Positions 1 to 10,222 of a DNA stretch of 64,000 nt are shown in pieces (within the stretch, counting starts at the first letter, position 1; every line of letters starts with the position of its first letter). This DNA is from Desulfobulbus rhabdoformis (GTDB lineage Bacteria; Desulfobacterota; Desulfobulbia; Desulfobulbales; Desulfobulbaceae): positions 1-64,000 of the forward strand of contig NZ_JAFFQA010000021.1 in NCBI RefSeq assembly GCF_016919065.1. The letters run 5' to 3'. Below the pieces are notes generated by a model that was not told the DNA's origin, searched no databases, and was given only the letters and a program-made list of their open reading frames with translations. A program made the translations under genes and the position numbers.

Positions 1-2
1 CG

Positions 3-935
3 GAGGCTGTTGTTCCCGATAATCTCAAAAGCGGTGTCAGTAAATCCTGCCGGTATGAGCCCGACATCAACCCAACCTATCACGATCTGGCACGACATTA
101 CCAAACGGTGGTCCTGCCTGCCCGCCCCAGAAAACCGCGTGACAAAGCTAAAGCGGAAGCCGGTGTGCTCCTGGTTGAGCGGTGGATCTTGGCCAGGTTG
201 CGCAAACACACCTTCTTCAATCTTGCGGATTTAAATCAGGAAATACAACGGCTGTTGGCAGCTCTGAACGCCAAACCGTTTAAAAGGCTCCCCGGCACGC
301 GCTATAGCCGTTTTTGTGAAATTGACCAGCCCACCCTCAAGCCACTTCCCTTTGCTCCTTACGAGTTGGCCTATTGGAAAAAGGCGACCGTCCATCTTGA
401 TTATCATGTGGAAGTGGATGGCCACTATTACTCCGTCCCCTACACCCTGGTGAAGAAGAAACTGGATATTCGCTATACCGCACGCACGGTCGAATGTTTT
501 TACCGGAATCGACGCATAGCCAGCCATCTCCGCAGCACCATTCGCGGTCGCCATACCACCGTCAAGACACACATGCCTCTCAATCACCAAAAATACTCGG
601 AGTGGAATCCTGAACGGTTCAAGCGCTGGGCAGCCAAGATCGGGCCGCAGGCGCTCCTGCTCACTGAAACATTGTTGGTTCAGCGCCAACATCCCCAGCA
701 GGCCTACCGAAGCCTGCTGGGCATTCTCAGGCTTGGTAAAGCCTATGGCGATGAACGGCTGGAAGCGGCATGTACACGAGCACTCAAGATCAACGCGCTC
801 TCCTACCGCTCTATTGAGTCTATTCTTAAAAACGGCCTGGATCAGAAAACGTTACTCAATAACGAGAAGAACAATAAACCGGTAGAACATCGCAACATCC
901 GTGGCGCCGATTACTACAACTCAACAGTCCATTAA
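3..935 (+). CDS. istA: IS21 transposase IstA, C-terminal part (partial)
   Basis: This is the DDE-type transposase that cuts and joins IS21 ends. It is open from the window edge, so only the C-terminal 310 residues or so are present. The first residues read [12 protein letters not shown], followed by a YEPDINPTY motif and the basic [12 protein letters not shown] stretch, all highly characteristic of IstA. The later part matches the Mu-transposase-like C-terminal domain, with a GHYYSVPY segment. It stops 11 bp before istB, and the istB ribosome site (AAAGGAG) overlaps its stop. No internal frameshift is seen. Confidence is high for the family; activity cannot be judged because the N-terminal HTH and the first catalytic residues are outside the window. 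Confidence 0.93.
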   Translation, partial: EAVVPDNLKSGVSKSCRYEPDINPTYHDLARHYQTVVLPARPRKPRDKAKAEAGVLLVERWILARLRKHTFFNLADLNQEIQRLLAALNAKPFKRLPGTRYSRFCEIDQPTLKPLPFAPYELAYWKKATVHLDYHVEVDGHYYSVPYTLVKKKLDIRYTARTVECFYRNRRIASHLRSTIRGRHTTVKTHMPLNHQKYSEWNPERFKRWAAKIGPQALLLTETLLVQRQHPQQAYRSLLGILRLGKAYGDERLEAACTRALKINALSYRSIESILKNGLDQKTLLNNEKNNKPVEHRNIRGADYYNSTVH

Positions 936-946
936 AGGAGAACCAC

Positions 947-1684
947 ATGCTGCTGCATCCAACACTCGAAAAACTCAATACCTTACGCTTCACCGGCATG
1001 GCTGCGGCTCTTGACGAGCAAATGCAGATGAACTCCCTTGCCGACATGAGCTTTGAAGAGCGACTTGGCCTGCTGCTTGACCGGGAAATAACAGCCAGAG
1101 AAACGCGGAGACTGCAAACCCGACTCAGAGCGGCTAAACTACGCCAAGATGGCTGTATCGAGGATATCGACTTCCGCCATCCACGCGGGTTGGACAAGTC
1201 ACTGGTACTCAGGCTGGCCGGTTGTGACTGGATCAGAGAGCGCAACAACCTGATAATTACCGGCCCTACCGGCGTTGGCAAAACCTACCTTGCCTGCGCC
1301 TTTGCTCAGAAGGCCTGCAGAGAAGGGTTGAACACGCTGTATCTGAGAACGACAAAATTCTTCGAGGACCTCGCCCTTGCCAAAGGTGATGGCCGATATC
1401 TGAAGCTTCTGAAAGCCTTTGCCAAAGCCGATCTGCTGGTACTTGACGACTATGGCTTAACACAACTAGGCCGGGAACAGCGACATGACTTATTGGAGAT
1501 ACTGGAAGATCGTCATGGCTTGAAATCAACCCTTGTCACCAGCCAGCTCCCTGTGGACCACTGGCACGAACAGATCGGCGATCCGACCGTGGCAGACGCC
1601 ATCCTGGACCGGTTGGTCCACACTGCTCACAAAATACAACTAAAAGGAGAATCAATGAGAAAAAAGAAGGCAAACTTGACCTGA
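947..1684 (+). CDS. istB: IS21 helper ATPase IstB
   Basis: IstB is the AAA+ ATPase that chooses target DNA and stimulates IstA. The 245-residue protein has the family's usual length. It shows a Walker A motif (GPTGVGKT, about residues 106-113) and a Walker B motif (LLVLDD, about 163-168). The start ATG follows a good AAAGGAG site. A lysine-rich C-terminal tail (MRKKKANLT) ends just before the IS right terminal region. The frame is intact, so the helper may be functional, although the state of istA upstream is unknown. Confidence 0.95.
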   Translation: MLLHPTLEKLNTLRFTGMAAALDEQMQMNSLADMSFEERLGLLLDREITARETRRLQTRLRAAKLRQDGCIEDIDFRHPRGLDKSLVLRLAGCDWIRERNNLIITGPTGVGKTYLACAFAQKACREGLNTLYLRTTKFFEDLALAKGDGRYLKLLKAFAKADLLVLDDYGLTQLGREQRHDLLEILEDRHGLKSTLVTSQLPVDHWHEQIGDPTVADAILDRLVHTAHKIQLKGESMRKKKANLT

Positions 1685-1744
1685 ATGGCGACAACAAGGT
1701 AATGGATTAATAACCGCGTCGCTTCGCTCCGATCACCCGACCGA

Positions 1745-1829
1745 GATCACTGGAACAGGTGGCCGGGATCAAATGGATTCAGTGACCGGCTTCGAATGGA
1801 ATGACTGGCCGGATTCCCTGGAATACGCA
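1745..1829 (+). repeat. IS21 right-end repeated modules
   Basis: Four consecutive related modules are visible: 1745-1766, 1767-1789, 1790-1812 and a shorter terminal one at 1813-1829. The first three end in GGCCGG or GACCGG and contain TGGA(A/T). This periodicity of about 23 bp is typical of the multiple transposase-binding sites at IS21 ends. The outermost bases, TACGCA, mark the element boundary. Confidence 0.75.
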
Positions 1830-2071
1830 GTTAAAGGGGTGACAGGCTCCCCATCCTTGAACTTGACGCCCCGGATAATATCGGCAAGGAGCTTGAATCC
1901 TCGTAGCCTTTGCCACTTTTTTTCTGCACTCATTCCCAGTTTATAGACCATGGCCAAGATTGTTCGGCGGGCAACACAGCCCCGGGTCTTATCCGTTCTT
2001 AGCCGTACAGTGGCAAAGGTTGATTCAATCGGATTGGATGTCCGAATGTGTTGCCAATGTGTAAGCGCCAA
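1769..2071 (-). pseudogene. IS256-family transposase, C-terminal remnant
   Basis: The translation contains HWQHIRTSNPIESTFATVRL and a following VARRTILAMVYKLGMSAEKKW stretch, diagnostic of the C-terminal end of IS256 (mutator-type) transposases. Only about 75 native residues survive (roughly 1830-2060). The apparent last 18 residues come from the adjacent IS21 end, and the apparent first 4-5 residues come from the IS66 inverted repeat. The catalytic DDE domain is gone. The fragment is wedged between IS21 on one side and IS66 on the other and cannot be functional. Confidence 0.9.
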
Positions 2072-2139
2072 ATGACCCCCTTCTTTTCAGCCACCTGAAA
2101 ACATGGTCATGTTTGCCAAAACTTTCAGTGGAGGCGATC

Positions 2140-2490
2140 ATGGACAGGAGCAACGCGAGGGGTAGAGACTCAAAGCTAAATTTCTGGCAAGAGCATATTG
2201 CCGGGTGGAAAGCATCTGGACTCAGCCAGTTGGTATATTGCAGGAACAATAATCTAGCAGTGGCCACCTTCGGTTATTGGCGACGCAAGCTTAAGCTGCA
2301 GAGTGGAGAAGTAGACAAGCCTCGCTTTTACCCTCTGGCAGTTGCACCTTCGCAGCAAACAATCCCCCCTCACAAGGATGGGAAGCCCTTTCGCCTCCTG
2401 CTTGGCGGCCATCGGTTCGTTATTGAAATAGACAATGAGTTTTCTTCATCAACGCTGCAGCATATTGTTCGTGCCCTGGAGCAAATATGA
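2140..2490 (+). CDS. tnpA: IS66 accessory protein TnpA
   Basis: This is the first IS66 gene, a small DNA-binding accessory protein needed for IS66 transposition. The 116-residue product has an HTH-like N-terminal region (FWQEHIAGWKASGLSQLVYC, then FGYWRRKL) typical of the TnpA/Orf1 family. The ATG at 2140 is preferred over an upstream TTG because GGAGG sits 5 bp before it. The stop overlaps the tnpB start as ATGA at 2487-2490, implying translational coupling. Its exact molecular role in transposition is poorly known for the family. Confidence 0.88.
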   Translation: MDRSNARGRDSKLNFWQEHIAGWKASGLSQLVYCRNNNLAVATFGYWRRKLKLQSGEVDKPRFYPLAVAPSQQTIPPHKDGKPFRLLLGGHRFVIEIDNEFSSSTLQHIVRALEQI

Positions 2491-2837
2491 TCCGGGGCAA
2501 CCTGGAGAACGTCAATGTGTATCTGGCTGTTGGCGCAACCGACATGCGCAAATCGATCAACGGCCTGTCGTTGCTTGTTGAAGAACAATTTGAACTCGAT
2601 CTCTTCACGGGCAACCTCTTTGCCTTTTGCAACCGGCGACGTGATCTGGTGAAAATTCTCTACTGGGACATTAACGGTTTCTGTGTATGGATGAAGCGCC
2701 TGGAGGCGGATTATTTCCGCTGGCCCGACAACGAACAGGAAGTTATGGAAATCAGCAGTTCTGCTTTGAGCTGGCTTCTGCATGGATTGGATTTACAGCA
2801 GGCGCATAGCCCCTTGATCTTTGACACGGTTTCTTGA
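2487..2837 (+). CDS. tnpB: IS66 accessory protein TnpB
   Basis: TnpB (Orf2) of IS66 is a small conserved protein required for transposition; it is unrelated to the RNA-guided TnpB of IS605. The 116-residue sequence contains the family signatures GATDMRKSINGL and FCNRRRDLVKILYWD, followed by GFCVWMKRLE. Length and frame are normal. It is coupled to tnpA by a 4-nt overlap and lies 64 bp upstream of tnpC. Confidence 0.93.
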   Translation: MIRGNLENVNVYLAVGATDMRKSINGLSLLVEEQFELDLFTGNLFAFCNRRRDLVKILYWDINGFCVWMKRLEADYFRWPDNEQEVMEISSSALSWLLHGLDLQQAHSPLIFDTVS

Positions 2838-2901
2838 TGAAAATATTTATCTCATTGATTTTACGGATGTAATTTTAGATGGTTCATGGTAATATACGGT
2901 C

Positions 2902-4481
2902 ATGAAAGTGGATATGACCTCATTGCCCGATAATCTGGAGCAGCTTAAAAAAATCATAGCCGATATGGCGATTGAACAGAATTATTATCTCAGTGAAAAC
3001 AAGCTGTTACGTGAGCGGGTGCGCTTGCTCTACGCCAAGCTCTTCGGCAAAAAGAGCGAAAAGTATGTTGCCAACGGGCAGAATCCGCAGTTGCCGCTGT
3101 TTGACATGCCTGAACCGGAAGATATAGAACCGGAAAAGGAAACAGTTGCGATAGAAGCGCATCAACGGCAGAAACGTGGAAGAAAGGCTCTGCCCGAAGA
3201 TTTACCACGGGTTGAAGTTATCCATGATATTGATGAGAGTGAGAAGATCTGTGGTTGTGGCACGCACTTAAGCAGGATCGGCGAGGAAGTCAGTGAGAAA
3301 CTCGACATCATCCCTGCAGTTATTCGAGTTATTTGCCATATCCGCCCTAAATATGCCTGCCGCCACTGTGAAGGCCTAGAAACACAAGGCGCAACAGTGA
3401 AGATCGCACCACCACCCAAGCAGATCATTCCCAAGGGTATCGCTACCGCAGGGCTTCTGGCGCCATTTTGACCGCCAAGTTTTGTGATGCACTCCCCTTT
3501 TATCGCCAGGAGAAGCAGTTTACTCGCCTAGGAGCTGAGGTAAACCGAGCAACCATGTGCAACTGGGCCATGCATGCCTCTGAGGCCTGCCAACCTGTAC
3601 TGGAGTTGCTTCATAGGGAAATTCGATCTGGCCCGTTGCTCTGTATGGATGAAACAACAGTACAAGTTCTCAAGGAACCTGGCCGTGCTCCAACAACAAA
3701 ATCCTATATGTGGGTTTGCCGCGGTGGCCTGCCCGGTAAAGAGGGGGTATTGTATCGTTATTCACCAACCCGTTCGGCAGATGTAGCCAAAGAATTGAGT
3801 CAGGGCTATGCAGGCGTAGTACAGACAGATGGCTATGTCGGTTATGATTTTCTTGATGATACGACAGGAGTTAAACATGCGGCATGCCTGGCGCATGCTC
3901 GCCGTAAATTCGACGAAGCTGCCAAGGGGCTGGGCAAAGGGAAAAGCGGCAGTGCTCATGTGGCCCTGAACTTAATTCGCCAGATATACAGGCTTGAGTC
4001 TGAGGCAAAGCGCAACCAACTGAGTCCTGAAGATTTGGTTACCCTGCGCAACGAGCAGGGAAGACCAATTTTTGACGAGTTGCACGACTTTCTCAAGAAA
4101 AAAGTATTGCGAGTGACACCCAAAAGTCTGATGGGAAGAGCTGTACACTACACCCTCAAACAATGGAAACGACTTCTGGTGTATCTTGATCATCCAGAAA
4201 TGACTCCCGACAATAATAGCGCTGAGAATGCTATCAGGCCATTTGTGGTTGGAAGAAAGAATTGGTTGTTTTCCGGAACCCCCAAAGGAGCAAAAGCCAG
4301 CGCCGATATTTACAGCCTGATCGAATCGGCCAAGGCCAACAGGTTGGAGCCGTACCATTACCTGCGCTATCTGTTTGAAAAACTCCCCTTTACTGAAAGC
4401 CAGGAGGAATATGAGGCTTTGCTGCCGATGAGGTTAAAACCGAAAGATTTAGCACTGGGTGACGCGGTGAGTGGGGTCTGA
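2902..4481 (+). pseudogene. tnpC: IS66 transposase TnpC, frameshifted
   Basis: TnpC is the DDE transposase of IS66. The first part (2902-3471) has the coiled N-terminal region, the LYAKLFGKKSEKY motif and the zinc-finger-like CGCGTHL...CRHC segment. The second part (from about 3468 to 4481) has the catalytic core, including LCMDETTVQVL and the late NNSAENAIRPF motif with the catalytic Glu. The two parts are in different frames. Where relatives read LLAH(I/V)LTAKF, the DNA reads gcgccattttg, which lacks one base: restoring gcgcAcattttg gives A-H-I-L and rejoins the frames. With that base the protein would be about 526 residues, normal for the family. Either a real single-base deletion or a sequencing error would explain this. 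No strong slippery heptamer is visible. Confidence 0.88.
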
Positions 4482-4492
4482 TAAGCGCTTAC

Positions 4493-4833
4493 TCATCTTT
4501 CACTCAGACCGAGGCTCTCAGTATTGCAGCCATGATTTCCAGAAGTTACTTAAAACCCACGGAGCCCTGCCCAGCATGAGTAGGAAAGGCGATTGTTGGG
4601 ATAATGCAGTGGCTGAGAGTTTTTTCGGCACTCTCAAAATAGAGTTGGTTTTCGGAACGACATATTTCAGCCGAGCAGATGCCAAGCGGGATATCGTTGA
4701 TTACATTGAGATGTTCTACAACAGCAGACGTCGTCATTCCTCTCTGGGGTATATGCCCCCCATGGAATTTGAAAAACAGAAGCTTTGGAAAGATGCAGCT
4801 TAATAAACTGTCTACTTTTATTTGACCACATCA
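4493..4833 (+). pseudogene. IS3-family transposase OrfB, C-terminal remnant with right end
   Basis: The coding part, to 4803, holds [10 protein letters not shown] and, further on, [19 protein letters not shown]. These are the second Asp and the Glu of the DDE catalytic triad of IS3-family OrfB, followed by the usual [14 protein letters not shown] tail. The N-terminal domain, the first Asp and orfA are missing. The DNA after the stop, ending in ACCACATCA at 4833, looks like the IS3 right inverted repeat with its terminal CA. The IS66 element cuts it off on the left. Confidence 0.9.
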
Positions 4834-4876
4834 ATGTTTCTTGTCACAGGGAAAAAGTCAATATAGTTAGACAGAG

Positions 4877-5335
4877 TTACCCATCTCTTTCTTCCATTTG
4901 ATCCAGTCTAGATGCTAGATCTGCCCAATCACCGAACGAAAACAGGTCAAGCATGCACTCAACGATTTCAGCGTGAGATTTGTCCATTTGGATAGACCGG
5001 GAACGCCCGTTGCTTGGACTCTCTAGTTTCTTTTTCGGTAAAAGTTCCAGATTAGCGTTAAAGCAATTGGCTATCTCTATCCCTGTAGTCTCGTTTGCGC
5101 GGTCAATGGCCTTCTGCTTGAGGACAAGTCGCATTGTCCAGCCGCTTTCAGCCCCAAGAGCTGAGTCAAGTGCTCCCCACTTGTCGCTTTCCGGACGATT
5201 TATGTTTGTCTCCCATTTTTGCACAGCCTGCCAGGTTATACTTTCTTGAAGATGTTTATTTACCTCTTCGGTAAATAACTCCATAGATTTAAAACCCGCC
5301 TTTTTCCTCGCACTTCTAAGTATTTCGCCAAACAT
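4877..5335 (-). CDS. XRE-type helix-turn-helix regulator
   Basis: The 152-residue protein starts with a lambda-repressor-like HTH (about residues 1-65: FGEILRSARKKAGF, then TWQAVQKWETNINRPES), the usual XRE recognition-helix pattern. The remainder is hydrophilic and of unknown function, ending in an acidic MEERDG tail. It lies downstream of the Wadjet genes on the same strand, 36 bp after the HNH remnant, so it could be cotranscribed. Whether it controls jetABCD, a lost toxin or a lost mobile element cannot be told. The start ATG is internal to no other gene and gives the HTH at its expected distance from the N-terminus. Confidence 0.75.
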   Translation of the reverse strand: MFGEILRSARKKAGFKSMELFTEEVNKHLQESITWQAVQKWETNINRPESDKWGALDSALGAESGWTMRLVLKQKAIDRANETTGIEIANCFNANLELLPKKKLESPSNGRSRSIQMDKSHAEIVECMLDLFSFGDWADLASRLDQMEERDG

Positions 5336-5371
5336 TGAAGCCCTTTTGGTAATTGTTAGAAAGGTTATTTT

Positions 5372-5686
5372 CTATTTTTTCAGTACGTTATTTCGGTGAT
5401 AATCCAAATAGAATTTCTGCCTCGCTGTAAAGTCACCAACATTCATTACTTGTTCAACCTGTAACCCCATTTGCGCGAAGGCCTGTAAATCAGCAAAAGG
5501 TGAAAAAATTAGATCTCCGTTATCAAGAAAGCTGATGTACCCCTTGTCAAAAAGATGGTCGACATGAGGCGCAAGAAGAAGGCCATTATGCCCATCAAGC
5601 CGCTCGGCGGAATAATAGGCCAATCCACCTTGCTCCCCCTCCACAGAGAATCTAGGGAGTAACGCCTGCAGCTGACACCTAACCAA
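5372..5686 (-). pseudogene. HNH endonuclease C-terminal fragment
   Basis: The segment RLDGHNGLLLAPHVDHLFDKGYISF is the C-terminal half of a common HNH nuclease family. It keeps the Asn (NGLLL) and the final His (HVDHLFD). The upstream SHIKPW block that supplies the first His is missing. The only upstream start in frame is a TTG inside the last codons of jetD, and the residues before YSAERLDG do not resemble the family. I read it as the truncated remainder of a nuclease gene joined to the jetD 3' end by deletion. A short functional protein is possible but unlikely. Confidence 0.72.
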
Positions 5687-6848
5687 ATAGCTGCCTTTTC
5701 ACATAGCGGTAGGAGATTTTTTCCTGCTCAAGCCTGAGCCTCGCAGTAAACTCATCACGAACAAGAAGATGATACACTTCCTGCTCCTCAGGCAGAAGAC
5801 GGTGTAAAGAACGATTTGTAGGCCGCTCTTCAACTCCCCATTGGGGACGATGTTCGAGAAGGGTTTGCCTATCCATTAGAAATGAGCTGGCTTTTGGGAA
5901 GTAGCTGCGTAGTTGATCGAGCATGACAAAACCGTGTGTGTCGATATCTCCCCAGTAGTGAATATCTCTGGATTTCAGCCAGTTAATCTCCGCCAGCCGA
6001 TCAAGACCAAAACCCAGACCGAAGATGATGATCGCCCTTTTTGCTGGAGGAAAGGCTAGTCCGTTGATTTCATTTTCGGTGATGAAAACTGTATCGATAT
6101 CGAGGTGAAGTTTGTTGAACTCGTCAGCAGGAAGCTGCAGATCTGAAAGCCCTGAAATATAATGATCCTCATCCAGAACCCGAAAACGGACCTGAAGAGG
6201 TTTAGAAGTAAAACCGTAGCGCTGCTCAAACTTTTTTACGCCTGTTGCTTCCCAGCTAATTGCATCTTCCGGCAAAACTATATCAAGCAGTTCACTGAGC
6301 AGCTTTTTATGCTTTTCGATAAATTTTGTATCAACTCCTGCAATTTCCAGCTGACGTACATAAATCCCCGGCCGGAGATTTTGTTTTAGAAATGATAACA
6401 CTGCTAACAATCTTGGCCAATTTTTATCGTTTTTTAGGGCTACCAAGGACCTTTTTTCCATCCAGGGTCTTAGTTCAGGAAAAACACCAAGAATCAGCTC
6501 ACTCAAGACGTCAAAACGGTGGACGCTGCCCAGTTTTCCAATAAACTTGAAAAGAGACTCATCCGAGTCAAATACCACTGCTTGTGGGAACCTGTTTAGC
6601 CCCCGCTGGCGGTGATCTATTTCCCGAAACTCTATCTCGAAAGAATGCTTTTTCCCGCCTGCAACAAGCCCATCTATCCATGTTTTGGTGGTATCATACC
6701 TTTCCACCCAATCATTTGAGCCTGGTTTTTTCAGGGGAATCCGCCGTACCAAGGTTTCATTTTTTAAACGGGCAAAAAGGAACTCTCCCTTCTCCCATCT
6801 TCGCTCCAGTTTCTTACGTATATCGATAACATTTGTCCAGTCACTCAA
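5679..6848 (-). CDS. jetD: Wadjet nuclease subunit JetD
   Basis: JetD is the Toprim-type nuclease that cleaves plasmid DNA after loop extrusion by JetABC. The 389-residue protein has an N-terminal DUF3322-like region and a C-terminal DUF2220/Toprim region. Visible motifs are [13 protein letters not shown] (about residues 254-266, catalytic acidic residues) and [10 protein letters not shown] (D301 and D303, metal binding). It is the last gene of the operon and overlaps jetC by 4 nt (ATGA). Its final codons overlap the apparent start of the HNH remnant. Motifs and length are intact, so it is probably functional. Confidence 0.95.
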   Translation of the reverse strand: MSDWTNVIDIRKKLERRWEKGEFLFARLKNETLVRRIPLKKPGSNDWVERYDTTKTWIDGLVAGGKKHSFEIEFREIDHRQRGLNRFPQAVVFDSDESLFKFIGKLGSVHRFDVLSELILGVFPELRPWMEKRSLVALKNDKNWPRLLAVLSFLKQNLRPGIYVRQLEIAGVDTKFIEKHKKLLSELLDIVLPEDAISWEATGVKKFEQRYGFTSKPLQVRFRVLDEDHYISGLSDLQLPADEFNKLHLDIDTVFITENEINGLAFPPAKRAIIIFGLGFGLDRLAEINWLKSRDIHYWGDIDTHGFVMLDQLRSYFPKASSFLMDRQTLLEHRPQWGVEERPTNRSLHRLLPEEQEVYHLLVRDEFTARLRLEQEKISYRYVKRQLFG

Positions 6849-9800
6849 ATCTCACCTGCCTCCCTTTTTACCTTCTCTTCCCGGAATTCCTTTATGGTAA
6901 GACTTCGCAACTGGGACTCCAGCCCGCCCTCGTTATGGACAAAACCAACCGCCGAAACAAAGGGCTCGATGGTGTGGATTTTCTGCAAGGGGGTGACGAT
7001 GAGGAGTTGTAAATTAAGTTCTTTGAACAGTCTCAGGGCATATCTGGTTGATTCATCCGAGCCGCGGCCAAACGCCTCGTCGATCACAACAAAACGAAAG
7101 CTCCTGGACTTAATGGCCCCTTTTTCCAAACCAAACTGATAGACAAGGCTTGCTGCAAGAACGGTATAAGCAAGTTTTTCTTTTTGTCCCCCCGATTTGC
7201 CTCCAGTATCGGTGTAGTGTTCATATTCACTGCCGTCCTCCTGATACCGCTCAGAAGCTGCAAACATGAACCAGTTACGAACATCGGTGACCTTTTTTAC
7301 CCATCTCCTATCTATATCCACTGCCTCCGGCCTGCCCCTGAAGCGATCAATGAGTTTTTTCACCTCGTAAAATTTTTTCTCGGCATACTGCTCTTCTTCC
7401 GTTTCCCCTATAGTACCCGTCCCGCAGATACGAAGCTGCTGCTGAAAGTCTCGGATCTCAGGGTCGCTGTTTCTGGCTGTCTCTAACTCTACATATCTGC
7501 CGGGGTTGAACTCAATACCCGCAAGGGAGTTATTAATCTGCTCGATTCTCTCCCTGATCAACCGGTTCTGCTTCTCAAGATTCGCTTGGAACTGCACTAC
7601 TTCACGGATTGTATTCTGGTTGAGCGATTCCTTGAAATTTTGTTCATACTTTGGGAGATCATCCCCCTCCAGCACTTCCAACATTTTCGCATACTCGGGT
7701 CCAGCCCCCAGGGTTTTGTCAACCTCCTGGGTTTCCGCTGCAAAATTGTTGCTGTAACTGTGCATAGCCGCAGTTATCTTTCCTTCCAGTTTTTTGAGCC
7801 GTACCTCAATGTCGTCAATGTCCTTCTTGAACCGACTACCCATCTCCAGTTCACCACTATGGCACGATTCCACGGTGAGCTGCTGCTCCCCCAGAATCTC
7901 CACTTTCATCGACTCAAGATAATCAAAAAGCTCATCGCGCTGGGACTCTTCAACAGTTTCGATATTTTTCCTGCAGCGCTTTAATTCATTTTCGCTCTGC
8001 TGGGATCGTTCTTCCAGGCGTCCCTGCTCCACAATCATATCCTTTTCATCTTGCTCGGTGATCTTCAGTTCAGACTCCACCTCTTCAAGCTGTGATATAA
8101 GAGTTGCCAAAATATCAGATGCCGACTCCAGTGCTTCCATCTCCCTTTGCAAGTCATCTGCTCTTTTTACGTCACCCCGCCAGTCCTGCTCATTATATTC
8201 CGAAAATTCCTGCAAAAGCCCGAGCGCTTTTATGATTTCAGCATATTCAGCTTTCTTTTCGTCGTATTCAGCAATTTTAATCCCCAAGTCCTGGATCGTT
8301 TTTTCTAAAACTTCCACATCCGAGGTAATAGCTTCAATTTTCTGCCTGTTACTCCAGCCGAGAATATATCTTCTACGGTCTCCAAGATAGTGCCGGTCAT
8401 CTTTTTCATGACGACGCCCGCCGGTTTTTATCTGTCCTGCCAGGGTTATTGCCTGTTTTTCCCTACGAAATTGATCAGTTTCCGTGCAACAGATATAGTT
8501 AAACCGATGCGCCAGCTCGTGTTCAAGCCAGGAGTAATAGGCTGAATCCGGCTTAATCTCGAGCTTTTTGAATAAAGAGTGCGGGGCACAGGTGGTAGGA
8601 GCAGGAAGTGCATCAAGGTTGACTTTATAATAGACAAGCCGTCCTTTCAGGTGGGTATTGTCCACATATTCTGCGACGTTTGCATAGTGCACATCCGGTA
8701 CCAGCAGGGACAATCCAAAATTATGAAGAACCCTCTCGGTAGCCCCCTCCCAGCGTGATTCCGCCTCCCGAACCTGCAACAATTCCCCGACAAAGGGGAT
8801 GTCGTCAACGTCCAGCTGCAGGTTGTTGCACATCTGCTCCCTGATACGAATGAGTTTAGAGTCGATATTACTCTGCCTTTCTCGCAGCGAGTCTAGCTCA
8901 TCATGGAGTTCTCGATATTCCTGCCGCTTCTGTGCAAATAAGAACGCCTCTTTAGTTGCAGCCTCCTGCAGGGTATTGGCGGCGTCTTCAGTCTCCCGGG
9001 TTATCCCTTCAAGCCGCCTGCGATTATCGAGAAAGGCCTCTCTGCTCTCCGTCTGAGACAAGCCAACGAGCCCCGCCAAGTCCCTATAGCGGTCTGCTCT
9101 CTTCTGCCTGGATTTTTTTCTCTCAAACAGCTGTTCTCTTTCTTTTTTTAGCTGCTCAATACGATCTCCGCCATTTTCAGCGATCGCTTTTGTCAACTCG
9201 TCCCTGCTTGTTCTCAATCCGTGCTTCTTTCGCTCTTTATCCCCGAGTTCAATTTCGAGTTTTTCCAGCTTCTCTTCCAACTCCTGCAATCGCATCTCCA
9301 GCAGTTCGGCTTTCAGTGAGGAAAAGTAGCCGGGAAGGGCCCCCCTGAAGAGATGCAAATCCTCATTATCTTCAGCAAGGGAGCTGTATTGGTGGTAGCT
9401 TGCGACCAATGGAGAAAGCTGCTCTATCTGCTTCTTTGCCTTGAGCACCGCATCATAGGCTCTTTGCAGATCGTCATAATGTCCTGTCAGCGCGGCTATC
9501 TCGGGCTCCAGGTCAAAAGCTTCAAGCATATGCTGGCGTACAAAGTCGGTGAGATTTCCTACAGATTTCATCGAAACAGTCTGGTGAAAAAGCTCTAAAG
9601 CTTGCTTATGCTTGATTCCGAACCGCCTCATGAACTCGGCGCTGTAAAGAGAAAAATTGTCAAAAATCTCAACGCCACTTTCCCCTCGAAGCAGTTTTTT
9701 CAAATCACCAAGATCTGAGCCAAAACCCGAAAAATTCTCGGAGATAGACAACGGCTTTTTGGCAACTAAATAGTATCTCTCCGGCTGCCCCTGCTTATCC

Positions 9801-10222
9801 CTGCACCAGAAGACTTGCGCCAGGGTAATTTTCTGATTGTAACCCTCATTGAAAAACACACCGAGGATGACGGAGTAGGAGTTGTGATCCCGTAGGGCCA
9901 CAGGAGTGGAGGTCGGACCGAACTCACTTCTTTCAGTCTTGTAGTGGCCAAGAACATAGGAGCGCAGGGAACGCTCCCTTTTATCCGCGCCGGCAGCCTT
10001 ATTGAAGGCCGCCCTGTGGGCCGGTACAAACAGGGTGGTTACAGCGTCCACAAGGGTCGATTTCCCGGAGCCGATATCACCGGTCAGGAGGCAATTTTTC
10101 CCATTCGGCTGCAGGGCCCAGACCTTACTATCAAAAGTTCCCCAGTTGTACACCTCCAGCCGCTCCAGGCGAAAGCCGGCGTCTTCATCACTACTGGCAA
10201 AATCAAACAATGGTTCCTGCAT
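6845..10222 (-). CDS. jetC: Wadjet SMC-like ATPase JetC
   Basis: JetC is the MukB-like motor of the Wadjet complex. A Walker A motif (GDIGSGKST, near residue 50) is followed by a long heptad-rich region of arginine- and glutamate-rich coiled coil interrupted by a hinge. The C-terminal head has SGGQKEK (ABC signature) and [16 protein letters not shown] (Walker B and D-loop). I choose the ATG at 10222 (MQEPLFDF) because GGGGAG lies just before it; an upstream ATG at 10243 would add seven residues. It overlaps the end of jetB by 20 nt and jetD by 4 nt. The product is about 1125 residues, normal for JetC. Confidence 0.95.
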   Translation of the reverse strand: MQEPLFDFASSDEDAGFRLERLEVYNWGTFDSKVWALQPNGKNCLLTGDIGSGKSTLVDAVTTLFVPAHRAAFNKAAGADKRERSLRSYVLGHYKTERSEFGPTSTPVALRDHNSYSVILGVFFNEGYNQKITLAQVFWCRDKQGQPERYYLVAKKPLSISENFSGFGSDLGDLKKLLRGESGVEIFDNFSLYSAEFMRRFGIKHKQALELFHQTVSMKSVGNLTDFVRQHMLEAFDLEPEIAALTGHYDDLQRAYDAVLKAKKQIEQLSPLVASYHQYSSLAEDNEDLHLFRGALPGYFSSLKAELLEMRLQELEEKLEKLEIELGDKERKKHGLRTSRDELTKAIAENGGDRIEQLKKEREQLFERKKSRQKRADRYRDLAGLVGLSQTESREAFLDNRRRLEGITRETEDAANTLQEAATKEAFLFAQKRQEYRELHDELDSLRERQSNIDSKLIRIREQMCNNLQLDVDDIPFVGELLQVREAESRWEGATERVLHNFGLSLLVPDVHYANVAEYVDNTHLKGRLVYYKVNLDALPAPTTCAPHSLFKKLEIKPDSAYYSWLEHELAHRFNYICCTETDQFRREKQAITLAGQIKTGGRRHEKDDRHYLGDRRRYILGWSNRQKIEAITSDVEVLEKTIQDLGIKIAEYDEKKAEYAEIIKALGLLQEFSEYNEQDWRGDVKRADDLQREMEALESASDILATLISQLEEVESELKITEQDEKDMIVEQGRLEERSQQSENELKRCRKNIETVEESQRDELFDYLESMKVEILGEQQLTVESCHSGELEMGSRFKKDIDDIEVRLKKLEGKITAAMHSYSNNFAAETQEVDKTLGAGPEYAKMLEVLEGDDLPKYEQNFKESLNQNTIREVVQFQANLEKQNRLIRERIEQINNSLAGIEFNPGRYVELETARNSDPEIRDFQQQLRICGTGTIGETEEEQYAEKKFYEVKKLIDRFRGRPEAVDIDRRWVKKVTDVRNWFMFAASERYQEDGSEYEHYTDTGGKSGGQKEKLAYTVLAASLVYQFGLEKGAIKSRSFRFVVIDEAFGRGSDESTRYALRLFKELNLQLLIVTPLQKIHTIEPFVSAVGFVHNEGGLESQLRSLTIKEFREEKVKREAGEI

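Larger units (their letters stand above)
1..1829 (+). mobile_element. IS21-family insertion sequence, left part outside window
   Basis: The segment holds the end of istA, all of istB, and the right terminal region of an IS21-family element. The right end is recognisable from 22-23 bp modules ending in GGCCGG or GACCGG at 1745-1829, the usual multiple transposase-binding layout of this family. The last module ends in TACGCA at 1829, i.e. TGCGTA read inward. The left end lies before the window, so the target duplication cannot be tested. The element abuts an IS256 remnant whose coding frame runs into the IS21 end, so IS21 appears to have inserted into IS256. Confidence 0.85.
2061..4492 (+). mobile_element. 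IS66-family insertion sequence, nearly complete
   Basis: The element carries tnpA, tnpB and tnpC in the canonical order. Its ends form imperfect inverted repeats: the left end reads GTAAGCGCCAAATGACCCC from 2061, and the right end, read inward from 4492, starts GTAAGCGCTTATCAGACCCC. The 8-bp flanks differ (gccaatgt on the left, tcatcttt on the right), so the expected 8-bp IS66 target duplication is absent. The flanks also belong to two different elements (IS256 and IS3). Recombination or deletion after insertion is therefore likely. Confidence 0.88.

Noticed and set aside
2025..2267. 80-residue minus-strand frame across the IS256/IS66 junction
   Set aside because: It runs antisense to IS66 tnpA and joins two elements; it is a chance frame.
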